Below are positions 35,200-44,631 of a DNA stretch of 64,000 nucleotides, piece by piece. The notes beneath the pieces were generated by a model, which did no database searches, was not told where the DNA came from, and saw only the letters and a list, made by a program, of their open reading frames with translations. The position numbers and the translations under genes are program-made. Within the stretch, counting starts at the first letter, position 1; the number at the start of each line of letters is the position of its first letter. The DNA lies in assembly GCF_011046735.1 (NCBI RefSeq), contig NZ_CP049258.1, positions 5,102,001 to 5,166,000 of the forward strand. The letters are read 5' to 3'. Source of the DNA: Nordella sp. HKS 07. GTDB lineage: Bacteria > Pseudomonadota > Alphaproteobacteria > Rhizobiales > Aestuariivirgaceae.

Positions 35200-37818
35200 T
35201 TACGGAGAGTCTTCTGACAATGCCATTGGGGGATTAGTCCTGTTGCATCCTGTCGCGGGATCGATCTCGCAAACGGATGCAGTCGCCAGGCCGTGATTTT
35301 TCTTATAGCGATTGGCGTAGAGACCCGGGAATCCGATGACCGTGTCGTTGACGAAGAGGTAGAGCCGGCCGGACTTTCCGGCCGTCATGAGGGCGCGCAA
35401 GGTGTTGGATTGGCACGCGATCCTTTCCTTCGGCTCCTTGATCGGGGTCAGCGCATATTCGTCGCCGCCAAATCGCCCGACACGGGCGATCGGCCGGAAA
35501 TAGGGCTCAGTCCACCAGCGCTTCGCGAGCGCGCCGAGGAAGTAGTGGGAGGATCTCCACCAGCCCAGGTCGCTGCTCACGCCGAGCACATCGGCACAAT
35601 TTTCGGCATCGAGCCATGGATCACTCGCCGGGATCGTGATCGCGACCTCGTAAGTGACACCCTCGGCAAGGTCTATGCCAGTGTCCGTGCAGATGGACTG
35701 GGTCTTGAAATCCGCCGTCATGCCGGCCGCTGGCGGGCTGGGTGTCGGGCAGATCTGCCCCATTGAATCGGCGATCTCGAAGGCCGCCTTGTTGACGGCG
35801 AAGAAGATAAGGGCCGAGGCGAGCACGAGAAATAGAGCCGGAAGCCAGGTAACGCGCAGGGCATTGTAGAGGCTTATGGCCGCGGGATTGGTTCTGATGC
35901 GGCGCGCGAAGCGAAGCGCGGGCGGCGGCTGGTCGGCCGCCTCGACAGTCTCGGCGCGCGCGAGGCGGATCGCCCTGATCAGGCAGATGACGGCCAGGGC
36001 GAACAGGACGCAGGCTGCGACGACGGCGAAAGTCGTCCGCGGAGTCGAGATGACCAACGCGGCAAGCGAGGCGAGCAGGAAGACGATCGCGGCGATCGAG
36101 AAAAAGCGACGTTGCGCCCTCTTGCGGCTGGTCATGCTGTTGGAGCTGTCGGCCTTGCCGCCGCTGCTCCAGACGGCGCGAGCGCGATCGTGGATGCGGG
36201 TTCTGAGGAAGCCGCCGATCCACAGGCAGATGCCGATCGCAAGCGCCAGAACGATCGCGCCGGCGGGGCTGTTGATGATCGCCTGCACCCAGGGCGCCGC
36301 AAATCCCGGCAGCACGCCCTGGAGCAGCCCCGCCAGCGGCGCGATCAGGCCGTGGAGGGTATCTTCGATATTGACGGTCTTTTCGTTGACGAGATATCCG
36401 GCGATGAGGGGATAAAGCGCCGCCAGGACGAAAAGCGCCAGAGTCACATAATAAAGGGCGCGGCCCCACCACACAGTATCACGCATCAGCTCGACGCGTT
36501 CGGGCCGGTCCGCGCCTCTCATCGCAACGAGCCGATGTGCGGCATCGTAAAGGGACTGTTGCATTTCCTTGAGGTCGCGTGCACGGCCGGGAGGAGAGGG
36601 AAGCTTGTCGGGACGTGTCGGGGGCGGGGCCTCTGCCGGAACGTTGCCGAGTTGCTCAAGCGAGACGATCTCATCATAGGGCGTGAGCACGTCGATATTT
36701 TCGGGCAGCGCGATCGGGCCGTAGCTGTCGGAGCCCCTGGCCATGCGGATGATGGCGCTGGCATCGACGAGCGGGCGCGCCTGCATGAGCTCACGCGCAT
36801 CGCGCGGATGATAGCGATAGAAGACACCCAACCCTGAGCGCGAGCCATAGCGCCGTCCGCTCTCGGAGGCTTCATCCCAATAATCCGCGACGATGTCAGA
36901 CTTGAACCTCAATCCGCCTTCCGCGGCTTCGCCGATCATCCAGCATAGGGGCAGGTAGGCGAGGCGGTCGTCGGGGTAACCTCCCCCGACATTGGAATGT
37001 GCGCCGGTGAACCAGACTTGCCGCAATCGCGGCGGTGTCCCCGCTGACGAATCGAGGTCGCTGGGGCTGTCCGGATCCCAGCGGATGGGGAAAAACGTCC
37101 GGCGCTCGTCATCTACGCTGAAGGCTTGACGGGCGCGATCGACGGATGCCAGCAGTCGCTTGTCCTTGAACGACATCGGCCACACCCATCGGTCGACGGC
37201 GCGCGTGAGCTCATCGATCGGCAGGCCATAGGCCGCCACGGTGTCCCAGACCCCGAGGAACCGGATTCTGACATTTCCGGCGGCCCTCGGGTCGCCTGGT
37301 GTGGGTCTGACTTCCGCATAGGTCCGGCTTCCCGCCGCCGCGTTCCACCAGCGCACACAGGTGTCCCGCAGCTTCCGCAAGGCGCCGATCCATGGAAGGC
37401 CCGAGGGAAACGCCTTCTCGCGATAGGCGCGATAGGCGGCAAGCGCGTTGCGGTCGAGCTCTTCGGTTGAGCTGAATCCGACCAGACCCTCGCGATGGAT
37501 GAGGCCGACAAGTACTCTTATGGTGAAGGCGCCGCGGCTGAAGCCGAAAGCATAGATCTGATCGCCCGGCTGGTAATTGAGACACAGAAATCTATAGAGC
37601 GCCAGAACGCGCCGTTTGACGCCAAAGCCCAGGGCGAGCCCGATGACCTGAAAAGGCTTGAAGCTCGATGTGCCGACACCGTCGCTGAACACCGCGATCT
37701 GGTCGGCGCCATTCAGATCGAGCGCTTCATAGAGGCGCCAGACATTGGTCTTGAAGGCCTTGGCCGCACTGTTTCCGGTGCCGTCTGCCAGGACGACGAG
37801 ATTTCTTTCGCCAGCCAT
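35200..37818 (-). CDS. Membrane-anchored DUF2235 alpha/beta-hydrolase (Tle1-like lipase fold)
   Basis: 872 residues. DUF2235 (about 5-330) has the oxyanion region VVLADGTGNS, the nucleophile GFSRG (S94), WDTVAAYG, and GAHSNVGGGYPD with the likely catalytic His. This is the family of Tle1-type phospholipases. About residues 420-690 add five hydrophobic helices (LALFVLAALYPLIAGYL; AGAIVLALAIGICLW; FFSIAAIVFLLASLAALV; VVAACVLFALAVICL; LPALFLVLASALIFFAV). The C-terminal 180 residues look soluble. There is no signal peptide. The start at 37818 follows GGGGGG. It lies 134 bp behind the GH108 gene. Membrane anchoring argues against a free T6SS effector. Confidence 0.85.
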   Translation of the reverse strand: MAGERNLVVLADGTGNSAAKAFKTNVWRLYEALDLNGADQIAVFSDGVGTSSFKPFQVIGLALGFGVKRRVLALYRFLCLNYQPGDQIYAFGFSRGAFTIRVLVGLIHREGLVGFSSTEELDRNALAAYRAYREKAFPSGLPWIGALRKLRDTCVRWWNAAAGSRTYAEVRPTPGDPRAAGNVRIRFLGVWDTVAAYGLPIDELTRAVDRWVWPMSFKDKRLLASVDRARQAFSVDDERRTFFPIRWDPDSPSDLDSSAGTPPRLRQVWFTGAHSNVGGGYPDDRLAYLPLCWMIGEAAEGGLRFKSDIVADYWDEASESGRRYGSRSGLGVFYRYHPRDARELMQARPLVDASAIIRMARGSDSYGPIALPENIDVLTPYDEIVSLEQLGNVPAEAPPPTRPDKLPSPPGRARDLKEMQQSLYDAAHRLVAMRGADRPERVELMRDTVWWGRALYYVTLALFVLAALYPLIAGYLVNEKTVNIEDTLHGLIAPLAGLLQGVLPGFAAPWVQAIINSPAGAIVLALAIGICLWIGGFLRTRIHDRARAVWSSGGKADSSNSMTSRKRAQRRFFSIAAIVFLLASLAALVISTPRTTFAVVAACVLFALAVICLIRAIRLARAETVEAADQPPPALRFARRIRTNPAAISLYNALRVTWLPALFLVLASALIFFAVNKAAFEIADSMGQICPTPSPPAAGMTADFKTQSICTDTGIDLAEGVTYEVAITIPASDPWLDAENCADVLGVSSDLGWWRSSHYFLGALAKRWWTEPYFRPIARVGRFGGDEYALTPIKEPKERIACQSNTLRALMTAGKSGRLYLFVNDTVIGFPGLYANRYKKNHGLATASVCEIDPATGCNRTNPPMALSEDSP

Positions 37819-37952
37819 TTGCGAACCCCCCATCGGCGCCGCCGGAATCTCCGGATGCGCCCATCACCCTCTGCGGTTCTCCCGTATCCGCGCTCGCCCC
37901 GTCCGTTGCAGCCGCTCTGCTGGTTTCTCCACCGCGTGGGCTGCGCCGCGGC

Positions 37953-40289
37953 TCACTTCTGTTGCGCGGCGTATTTGTCCAGTTTGCCGAGGCCGCCCCA
38001 GGCCGACAGCGCGAGGAAGATCGGCAGAAGCACCGGGGCCGCCGAGGAAAGTATTGTGCCGAGGGCGCCAGGCAGGAGAGCGGCGAGTGGCGACAACGCT
38101 CCGGCGGCACCAGGCGACAGCAGCGAGCTCAGAAGCGCGCCGACGATGCCGATGAAGCTCTTGCGGCCATCGAGCATCTTTCCGATGGTCTCGCCCAAGG
38201 CGCCATTGACCGGCGTGAGACCGGGCTGGCCGGCGCCGCTTCCGAGAATTTGGCGTAGCAGCGCGGCAATGGCGTCAGCCTGATCCTGTGGCATGGCCGA
38301 GCCCGGGGGAGCCACGCCCGGCTGTGATGTCACCGCGGGTGGCGGCGTGACGCTGGGCTGTGTCGTGATGCCGGGCAGCGTTGCAGCGGGCCCCAATATC
38401 TTCATGAGTTCGGCGAGCAAGTCTTCCTTGGTGGTCACGGTAACCTCTCTTTCGTCGTCGAGTCTGGGCGTCGGCGTCACAGGTTGATCGCCGCCCGTTT
38501 CGGCGAGCCATTTCTCAGATTCCGTCCTTAGCTTGTTTACCCGTCGCAGAAAGCCCGTTTTGAAGTGGGCGAAATTCGGATGAGCACGAAGCTTGGCTTC
38601 GTAGAGGTCGATGAAGTCGCTGATGACATCCGGGATTGGGGCCTTGGTGACGGCGGCAAGCATAACGTCGTCGATCTTGTTGCCGCCCGTCAGCGACGCG
38701 CCGTTCTGGTTGAGAGACCGCAGCAGGAAGTCTGCCGCTCGTCCAGGGCCGGCATGCACGGCCACATTGTAGACCGGCAATGCCAGCGGGCCAGGCATGC
38801 CGCCGCATGCGCAGCTCGACCAGTATTCGCTGAAGTAGATGTCCTTGGCTTCCTCGTAAGACATGTTGCGCACATCTTGCGTGGTGACGGGCCGCTTGCG
38901 CCAGTTCGCCAGGGTGGTGTGTGTGATGCCGAAATTCGTCGCTCCGCCGGGGTCTCTCGGATCATCGACAAAGCCGCCTTCGAACTCTTTGATGAGGGCT
39001 TGCGCGCGCTCGAAATTGGCGCGCGAGCGTTCGGCAGCTGATTGGGCGGGAGGAGGTGGTGGAGCAACCACTGTCGTTGGATGTGGTGGTGGAGTAACCA
39101 CTGTCGTTGGAGGTGGGGGTGGAGCAACCCCTATCGTCGGGTGTGGTGGTGCAACCACCGTCGTTGGATGTGGTGGTGGTGTAACCACCATCGTTGTGGT
39201 GAGAATGGGCTGAGCGCCGGACAAGCCGAGTATCAGGACACGGAGCCGTTGCAGCGTCGCCTCATCGAGATCGGTTTCATCTTCGGGCTCGGCGGTGCTG
39301 CCTGTCGGCGCCGGGGTCGGCTGACTGGGCTGCGGCGCGGGCTTGGCCTTGCTCAGGGTCGGTAAGGTAACCCCGAGCAGGGCGGCGGTATTGGCGCCGC
39401 ACACACCATCGGCGACTGCCGGGCCGACAGACCTGGTCTGGAAGGCCATCAGTGCGCGCAGCGAGTCCCTGCCGAATTCGCCATCCGCTTCGCTCTGGAG
39501 AATACCTTTCCCGGCGAGCGCGGTCTGGACGTCCTTGACCGGCTGTCCCGACGAGCCGAAGCGGACGACCTGCGCCATATCCTTGGCATTCTCAGCCTTC
39601 TCGAGCAGAGCCAGTTCTTCAGCGGAGAACAGCAGATAGACAAAGCGATTCTGCTGCAGCGCATAGGCGTTCTCGACGAAGGTGCGCCAAGGACCGGTTT
39701 CCGGTTGATTGTCGCGCGCCGCCGAGCGCGGCAGGCCGCAGACGACCTGGCAGCCGGCGCTGCTATAGGCCCCGTCGAGGCTGTCGGTATAGGCCGAATG
39801 TAGATTGTCCCAGACGAAGTCGCCGGAATCGCTGCCAAGATCGAGCTTGTCGGAAAGATCGAAGGTAAGATTGTCGACCGTACGCCAGACCGGAAAGAAG
39901 GTCGCTTGCCGGAACGCGCGATGACCACCAGGCTTGGACGGCTTGTGGATGCCCTTCTCATACTCATAGCGGCCGAGCATGAGCATGTTCGTGCCGCTGC
40001 CGCCTTGTTCCTTCGCTCTGATGATGTTCGGTAGCGACGGGACCGTCGATCCCGGAAAGACCGCGATCTCACCGGTGTCGACCTTCCATTGGCCGAGCGT
40101 ACAGTTCATGCGCCGGAAATCGACGGGAGTGAAGTTGCCGGCCCGGCTCGCGGCGAATGTCGTATCGATCGGAAGTTCGGGCTTCAGCCCGCGGATACCG
40201 AAGAAAACCATGCCCGTGGATGGGATAGGGTAGCAGTTTCGCCTTGAGCCACGGGTAAGAAGGTCGGCGGTGATCGTCAGATCAGCCAT
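37953..40289 (-). CDS. Modular peptidoglycan hydrolase: unknown N-domain, PG-binding, GH108 lysozyme, membrane tail
   Basis: 778 residues. Order: an N-terminal domain (1-230) with NLHSAYTD...YSSAGCQVVCG, a pattern like the HxxxSxGC of L,D-transpeptidase-like or amidase folds; PG_binding_1 (about 245-310, VKDVQTALAGKGIL...FGRDSLRALMAFQ); a Pro/Thr-rich linker with tandem PPPHPTTVVAPP-type repeats (about 365-415); a GH108 lysozyme (about 430-600) with catalytic Glu in KEFEGGFVDDPRDPGGATNFGIT; a second Pro-rich linker; and a C-terminal hydrophobic region (about 715-765). No signal peptide. GAGAGGAC precedes the ATG. GH108 is usually a phage lysozyme; here it is one module of a large, possibly membrane-docked protein. 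Confidence 0.85.
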   Translation of the reverse strand: MADLTITADLLTRGSRRNCYPIPSTGMVFFGIRGLKPELPIDTTFAASRAGNFTPVDFRRMNCTLGQWKVDTGEIAVFPGSTVPSLPNIIRAKEQGGSGTNMLMLGRYEYEKGIHKPSKPGGHRAFRQATFFPVWRTVDNLTFDLSDKLDLGSDSGDFVWDNLHSAYTDSLDGAYSSAGCQVVCGLPRSAARDNQPETGPWRTFVENAYALQQNRFVYLLFSAEELALLEKAENAKDMAQVVRFGSSGQPVKDVQTALAGKGILQSEADGEFGRDSLRALMAFQTRSVGPAVADGVCGANTAALLGVTLPTLSKAKPAPQPSQPTPAPTGSTAEPEDETDLDEATLQRLRVLILGLSGAQPILTTTMVVTPPPHPTTVVAPPHPTIGVAPPPPPTTVVTPPPHPTTVVAPPPPPAQSAAERSRANFERAQALIKEFEGGFVDDPRDPGGATNFGITHTTLANWRKRPVTTQDVRNMSYEEAKDIYFSEYWSSCACGGMPGPLALPVYNVAVHAGPGRAADFLLRSLNQNGASLTGGNKIDDVMLAAVTKAPIPDVISDFIDLYEAKLRAHPNFAHFKTGFLRRVNKLRTESEKWLAETGGDQPVTPTPRLDDEREVTVTTKEDLLAELMKILGPAATLPGITTQPSVTPPPAVTSQPGVAPPGSAMPQDQADAIAALLRQILGSGAGQPGLTPVNGALGETIGKMLDGRKSFIGIVGALLSSLLSPGAAGALSPLAALLPGALGTILSSAAPVLLPIFLALSAWGGLGKLDKYAAQQK
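39058..39195 (-). repeat. Tandem Pro-rich coding repeats in the GH108 gene
   Basis: About four degenerate copies of a 30-36-base unit (GGTGGTGGAGCAACCACTGTCGTT-type in plus orientation) encode repeats like HPTTVVAPPPP. The block forms the flexible linker between the PG-binding and GH108 modules and is likely to vary in copy number. Confidence 0.7.
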
Positions 40290-40594
40290 AGCGTCCTCTC
40301 ATGCCCTCGCGGAATTATATGACAAATCAGCACAATCGGAACTGGAGCGGAAGTACCTTTAAGTGAAATCTTTATTTATGATTACTGGCCCGGGTTTCAT
40401 GGCTAAAACTGTAGCCAACGGACGACAGCGAGGATGTGCGAAAAAGCACAAACGAAACCAATAATTTAAATGCGACGGTTCAAGCGCGCGAAGGCAGGCG
40501 CGATGAGCTAGCCCTCCATCAGCCCTATGCTTAAAATCACGAACTGACCACGAAAGTCCTTTGATCAGGCCGGCAGTCCTGCCATGCGCCCGCC
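40290..40594. other. Intergenic, no gene seen
   Basis: 305 bases with lower GC content than the genes. It contains AT-rich stretches (TTTATTTATGATTA near 40370, AATAATTTAAATGCG near 40460) suited to a promoter for the GH108 gene on the minus strand. No RNA gene or clear terminator was recognised. Confidence 0.4.
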
Positions 40595-42652
40595 TTAGGG
40601 GGCGCCGGGACGAAGCAAGCGAACTTCCGTACCGTGCACCGCGGTGCTCTGGGCCATGTCGCTTTTGGCTGCCGAAACCAGCACGTTGACATTGGCGTCT
40701 CCGGCCGAGGCGCCAGGCCAGCGGCCCTTGTGGACAATGCCCATGCCGGGCTGAGCCGCATCAGACAGTGTGACCGTGAGCGCAAGCTGGCCATTCTCAT
40801 TGACGAGCAGGATGGGGTCGCCATCCGCGAAGCCACTTGCGGCCGCGTCATCCGGGTGAAGCATGATCGTGGGCGGACCGAGCCGGCGGCGGATGACCTT
40901 GTCATTGCCGTAACTCGAATTCATGAGCCAGAGCGAGGCCGGTGAGAGGATGCGGATGCTGCCTTGGGCAGGCGGCGGATCGGCATCGGGAAGCGGTGTG
41001 CGTGGCAGGCCCAGTTCCACAGCGCGCCCGCTGGCGAGCTCGATCTTTCCGGATGGCGTTGCGAAAGTGAAATCGGCAAACTGTACGCGCGGCTCGGGAA
41101 ACAAGCTGACGGTGCCGGCCCTGGCGAGATCGGCAAAGCTGCCAGGATAGGGCGTCTGCGCGATGAGGCGTTCAATCAAAGCGTCATCGCTCTCGAAGAG
41201 TTCGGGCTCTTTGAAACCCATCGCCGCAGCCAGCCGGCGGAAGATCTCGGAATTAGGCAGCGCTTCGCCCGGGGGATCGATAGCTTTCACCTGCGCTGAC
41301 AAGGTGAGATCGAAATAGGGAAGCACCAGGTCGTTGAATTCAAGAAAGCTCGCGGCCGGCAACACGATGTCGGCATAGGCCGTCGTGTCGGTGTGAAACA
41401 GATCGATGGCGACATGAAAGAGATCGTCGCGTTCGAGTGCGTGGCGCAGGCGGCGCTGTCCGGGAGAAGAGGCGGCTGGATTGTTGTTCCAGTTGATGAA
41501 GACAAGCGCCTGTTCCTTGTCATCCAGCGTAGCGGAGAGGTCCATATGACTGACCGAGCCGGTGCCGGCACGGGCGAGCGACGGCTCGGTGACCATCGCC
41601 ATGTCGATGCCGCGCCCGTTGCTGCCGTTCATGTAGCAGAATCCGGCGCCCTTCTTGCCGAGATTGCCGGTAAAGGCGACGAGAGCGGAGACGGCCCGAA
41701 AGACATTGCCGCCCTGCGGCTGGCGCTGCGCGCCCTGACCGAGCCAGAGAAGTGAGGGGCCGTGCCCATAGGCCAAGGCGGCCTGCTCGATGAGATGACG
41801 CGCGACGCCGCACAACTCCTCCGCCCGCTCCGGCGACATCGATTGGATCGCCGGCACCAGCTCTTCCCAACCGATGGTATGGGCGGCGAGGAAGTCCTTA
41901 TCCACAAGGCCTCTGGCGATGAGGACATGCAGCAGCGCGAAAGCAAGCGCCGCGTCGCTGCCCGGCCTGAGCTTCAGATGGATATCGGCGCCGCGGGCGG
42001 TATCGTGGCCGATCGGGTCGACGACGATGATTTTGGCGCCGTGGTCACGCGCCTCCTTGAGCCAGAACTTGTCCTGATGTGGCGCCGAATGGGATGGGTT
42101 CGCGCCCCAGATCAGGATGGCGCGGCTGTCCCTTGCGGTGCGCGGGTCGAAGCCGTCCAGCGAATTGCCGAAGACGAGCTCCAGCGCCATATGACCGGCC
42201 TTGTTGCAGACGGTGTCGGGATCGACTTCGGTGGCGCCGATGCGGTTGAAGAAGCGGTTGGGGAAGGCGCCACCCAGAAGCCCGACTGTGCCGGTATAAT
42301 GCGTATGGAGGATGCCGCGTGCCCGGCCCTGGGTGACAACTGTTTTGAGCCGCGTCGCGATCTCTTCCAATGCGTCATGCCAGGAGATCGGTTCGAACTC
42401 ACCTCGGCCTTTAGGTCCAATACGCTTCAGGGGAGTGGAAAGCCGAAGCGCCGGGTCGCGCCAGGAGCCATTATAGGCAATGGCGCATTTGCCGCAGAGG
42501 GCGCCACGCGTGATGTGGTGATCGGGATCGCCCAGGACATTGGCGATCATGCCGCTGCGTTTGTTCACGATGATGCCGCAGGCGTCATAGCAATCGCGGG
42601 GGCAGGTCGTCTTTATGCTCGAGGTGGCTGTGGTCATCAGAGATTCCGGCAT
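40595..42652 (-). CDS. Molybdopterin oxidoreductase, formate-dehydrogenase/DMSO-reductase family
   Basis: 685 residues. The N-terminal [4Fe-4S] site is CPRDCYDAC...GALCGKC. Molybdopterin domains follow (ILIWGANPSHSAPHQDKFW; KIIVVDPIGHDTARGADIHLKLRPGSDAALA), and the C-terminal molydop_binding domain has ILSPASLWLMNSSYGND and HPDDAAASGFADGDPILLVNENG. No Tat signal, so cytoplasmic. The VDPDTVCNKAGH region offers a possible Mo-ligand Cys. It is a stand-alone gene without electron-transfer subunits, as for assimilatory-type or BisC-like relatives; the substrate is not assignable. Confidence 0.9.
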   Translation of the reverse strand: MPESLMTTATSSIKTTCPRDCYDACGIIVNKRSGMIANVLGDPDHHITRGALCGKCAIAYNGSWRDPALRLSTPLKRIGPKGRGEFEPISWHDALEEIATRLKTVVTQGRARGILHTHYTGTVGLLGGAFPNRFFNRIGATEVDPDTVCNKAGHMALELVFGNSLDGFDPRTARDSRAILIWGANPSHSAPHQDKFWLKEARDHGAKIIVVDPIGHDTARGADIHLKLRPGSDAALAFALLHVLIARGLVDKDFLAAHTIGWEELVPAIQSMSPERAEELCGVARHLIEQAALAYGHGPSLLWLGQGAQRQPQGGNVFRAVSALVAFTGNLGKKGAGFCYMNGSNGRGIDMAMVTEPSLARAGTGSVSHMDLSATLDDKEQALVFINWNNNPAASSPGQRRLRHALERDDLFHVAIDLFHTDTTAYADIVLPAASFLEFNDLVLPYFDLTLSAQVKAIDPPGEALPNSEIFRRLAAAMGFKEPELFESDDALIERLIAQTPYPGSFADLARAGTVSLFPEPRVQFADFTFATPSGKIELASGRAVELGLPRTPLPDADPPPAQGSIRILSPASLWLMNSSYGNDKVIRRRLGPPTIMLHPDDAAASGFADGDPILLVNENGQLALTVTLSDAAQPGMGIVHKGRWPGASAGDANVNVLVSAAKSDMAQSTAVHGTEVRLLRPGAP

Positions 42653-42778
42653 GGCGTTTCACGACGATAGCACGGACGCGATGGCGATCTGCTGTCCACT
42701 TGCGCAGGCGTGTTCCAGGCCAGTTGAAGGGTGAGCGCCGCGTCCGGATGTGATAGGGGCTGGATCAAATGCTGAGTT

Positions 42779-44629
42779 GTGAGGGTCAGACGGTTGAATT
42801 CGCGCCTGATGACGAGTTTCTCGCCGAGATCGGTTCTGGTAGCGATCGCGGTTGCAGGCTTGGCCGGCGGTGTCTTCGCCTGGGCGATTGATGCCGGCTG
42901 GGCCCGATGGGCCTGGATGGCGGGGACCGTGCCGGTTCTCGCGGCCTTGATCTTCGAGATCATCACCAGCCTCAGACGCGGCGAAGTGGGACTTGATCTG
43001 GTGGCCGCTTTGTCCATGTCGGTGGCGCTCGCATTCGGCGAGGAACTGGCCGGCAATGTCGTGGCGCTGATGTATGCCGGCGGGCAGGTGCTCGAAAGCT
43101 ATGCCGAGGGCCGCGCCCGCCGCGAGATGACCGCACTTCTGGGACGCGCCGCGCACAGCGCGATGCGCTACGTGGATGGCGCGCTCGAAGAGGTTCCGAT
43201 CGGCCAGCTGGTGGTGGGCGATCTGATTTTGCTGCGCCACGGTGAGGTGGCTCCGGTCGACGGCGTCCTGGTATCGCCCGAAGGCCTGCTCGATCAGTCG
43301 GTGCTCACCGGCGAAAGCCTGCCCGTCGGCAAGCGGGCGGAGGATGAGATTCTCAGCGGTTCCACCAATGCCGGCGATCCCGTGCAGGTGAGAGCGACAC
43401 GGCCGGCCGCTGAGAGCACCTATGCAAATATCGTGCGCCTGGTCGCCCAGGCGCAGGAAAGCAAAGCGCCGAGCGTGCGCATCGCCGATCGCTACGCGAT
43501 CTGGTTTTTGGTGCTCACCCTCGTCATTGCCGGCCTCGCCTGGTGGCTGTCGGGAGATATGACCCGCATTCTTCCGGTCCTGGTCGTGGCCACCCCGTGT
43601 CCGCTGATCCTGGCGCTGCCGGTGGCGATAATCTCCGGCATGTCGCGCGCCGCCAAAGGCGGCGTCCTGGTCAAGAGCGGTGGCGCGATCGAGGCGCTGG
43701 CCAAGGTCAAGACCGCCATTCTTGACAAGACCGGCACGCTCACTTTCGGCCAGGCGCGGGTCAGCGAGATCCGTACCGCGGAAGGCTGGAGCCAGGACGA
43801 GATCTTGAGGCTCGCGGCCTCGCTCGATCAGGCGTCGAGCCATGTCATTGCCGAAGCGCTCGTTGCCGAGGCGAAGGGGCGCGGTCTCGCCTTGTCCATG
43901 CCGACGAATGTGAGCGAGACCGCCGGCACCGGTCTCGAAGGCAGGGTCGACGGAAAGCGTGTGGTCGTCGGCGGCAGCCGCTTCGTGCGTGACCGGAGCC
44001 GCGAAGGCGATCCTTACGCGCTGCGCAAGGGGATCGCGGAAGGCAGCGTGGTCGTGGCGGTAGCCGTGGCTGAGAAACTCGCGGGCATCATCATCCTCAA
44101 GGACGAGTTGCGCCCCGACGCGCCGGCGATGTTGGCGGCGCTGAGGCAGGCTGGGATTGACCGCATTGTGCTCGCCTCGGGTGACCGCCAGGACGTCGTG
44201 GATGCGGTTGCCGGCAAACTCGGCATCACGGATGCTTTCGGCGAATTGACGCCGTCCAACAAGGTGGACGTCGTTGCGCGCGAGAGTACAAGCGCCCCGA
44301 CAATGATGGTGGGCGACGGCGTCAATGATGCGCCGGCCCTGGCGAGCGCCACGGTCGGTATCGCCATGGGCGCCAGGGGGTCGGCGGCGTCTTCGGAAAG
44401 CGCCGACGTCGTGCTGCTGGTTGACCGGATCGCCAGCCTGACCTTCGCGGTGACGGTCGCCCATCGCACCCGCCGCATCGCGCTGGAAAGCGTGCTCATT
44501 GGCCTTGGCCTGTCCATTGCCGCGATGATCGTCGCCGCCTTCGGCTATCTCCCGCCGGTGCAAGGCGCGCTATTCCAGGAAGCGATCGATATCGCCGTCA
44601 TCGTCAATGCCCTGCGGGCCCTGCGCTGA
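42779..44629 (+). CDS. Heavy-metal translocating P1B-type ATPase without N-terminal metal domain
   Basis: 616 residues. A-domain TGES (LTGESLPV), transmembrane metal site TPCPL, phosphorylation DKTGTLTF, and hinge VGDGVNDAPAL are all present. The HP-locus is SHVIAEALV, an unusual variant of the SEHP/AxHP motif in which Pro is replaced by Val. No HMA domain or His-rich N-terminus exists; the first 60 residues hold the usual MA/MB helices. It is a shortened P1B pump; the metal is not clear. The start is GTG 42779 or ATG 42809. It runs convergent with the winged-helix gene three bases on. Confidence 0.9.
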   Translation: MRVRRLNSRLMTSFSPRSVLVAIAVAGLAGGVFAWAIDAGWARWAWMAGTVPVLAALIFEIITSLRRGEVGLDLVAALSMSVALAFGEELAGNVVALMYAGGQVLESYAEGRARREMTALLGRAAHSAMRYVDGALEEVPIGQLVVGDLILLRHGEVAPVDGVLVSPEGLLDQSVLTGESLPVGKRAEDEILSGSTNAGDPVQVRATRPAAESTYANIVRLVAQAQESKAPSVRIADRYAIWFLVLTLVIAGLAWWLSGDMTRILPVLVVATPCPLILALPVAIISGMSRAAKGGVLVKSGGAIEALAKVKTAILDKTGTLTFGQARVSEIRTAEGWSQDEILRLAASLDQASSHVIAEALVAEAKGRGLALSMPTNVSETAGTGLEGRVDGKRVVVGGSRFVRDRSREGDPYALRKGIAEGSVVVAVAVAEKLAGIIILKDELRPDAPAMLAALRQAGIDRIVLASGDRQDVVDAVAGKLGITDAFGELTPSNKVDVVARESTSAPTMMVGDGVNDAPALASATVGIAMGARGSAASSESADVVLLVDRIASLTFAVTVAHRTRRIALESVLIGLGLSIAAMIVAAFGYLPPVQGALFQEAIDIAVIVNALRALR

Positions 44630-44631
44630 AT

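Noticed and set aside
42659-44563. 634-codon minus-strand ORF
   Set aside because: Antisense shadow of the P-type ATPase; no motif and skewed composition.
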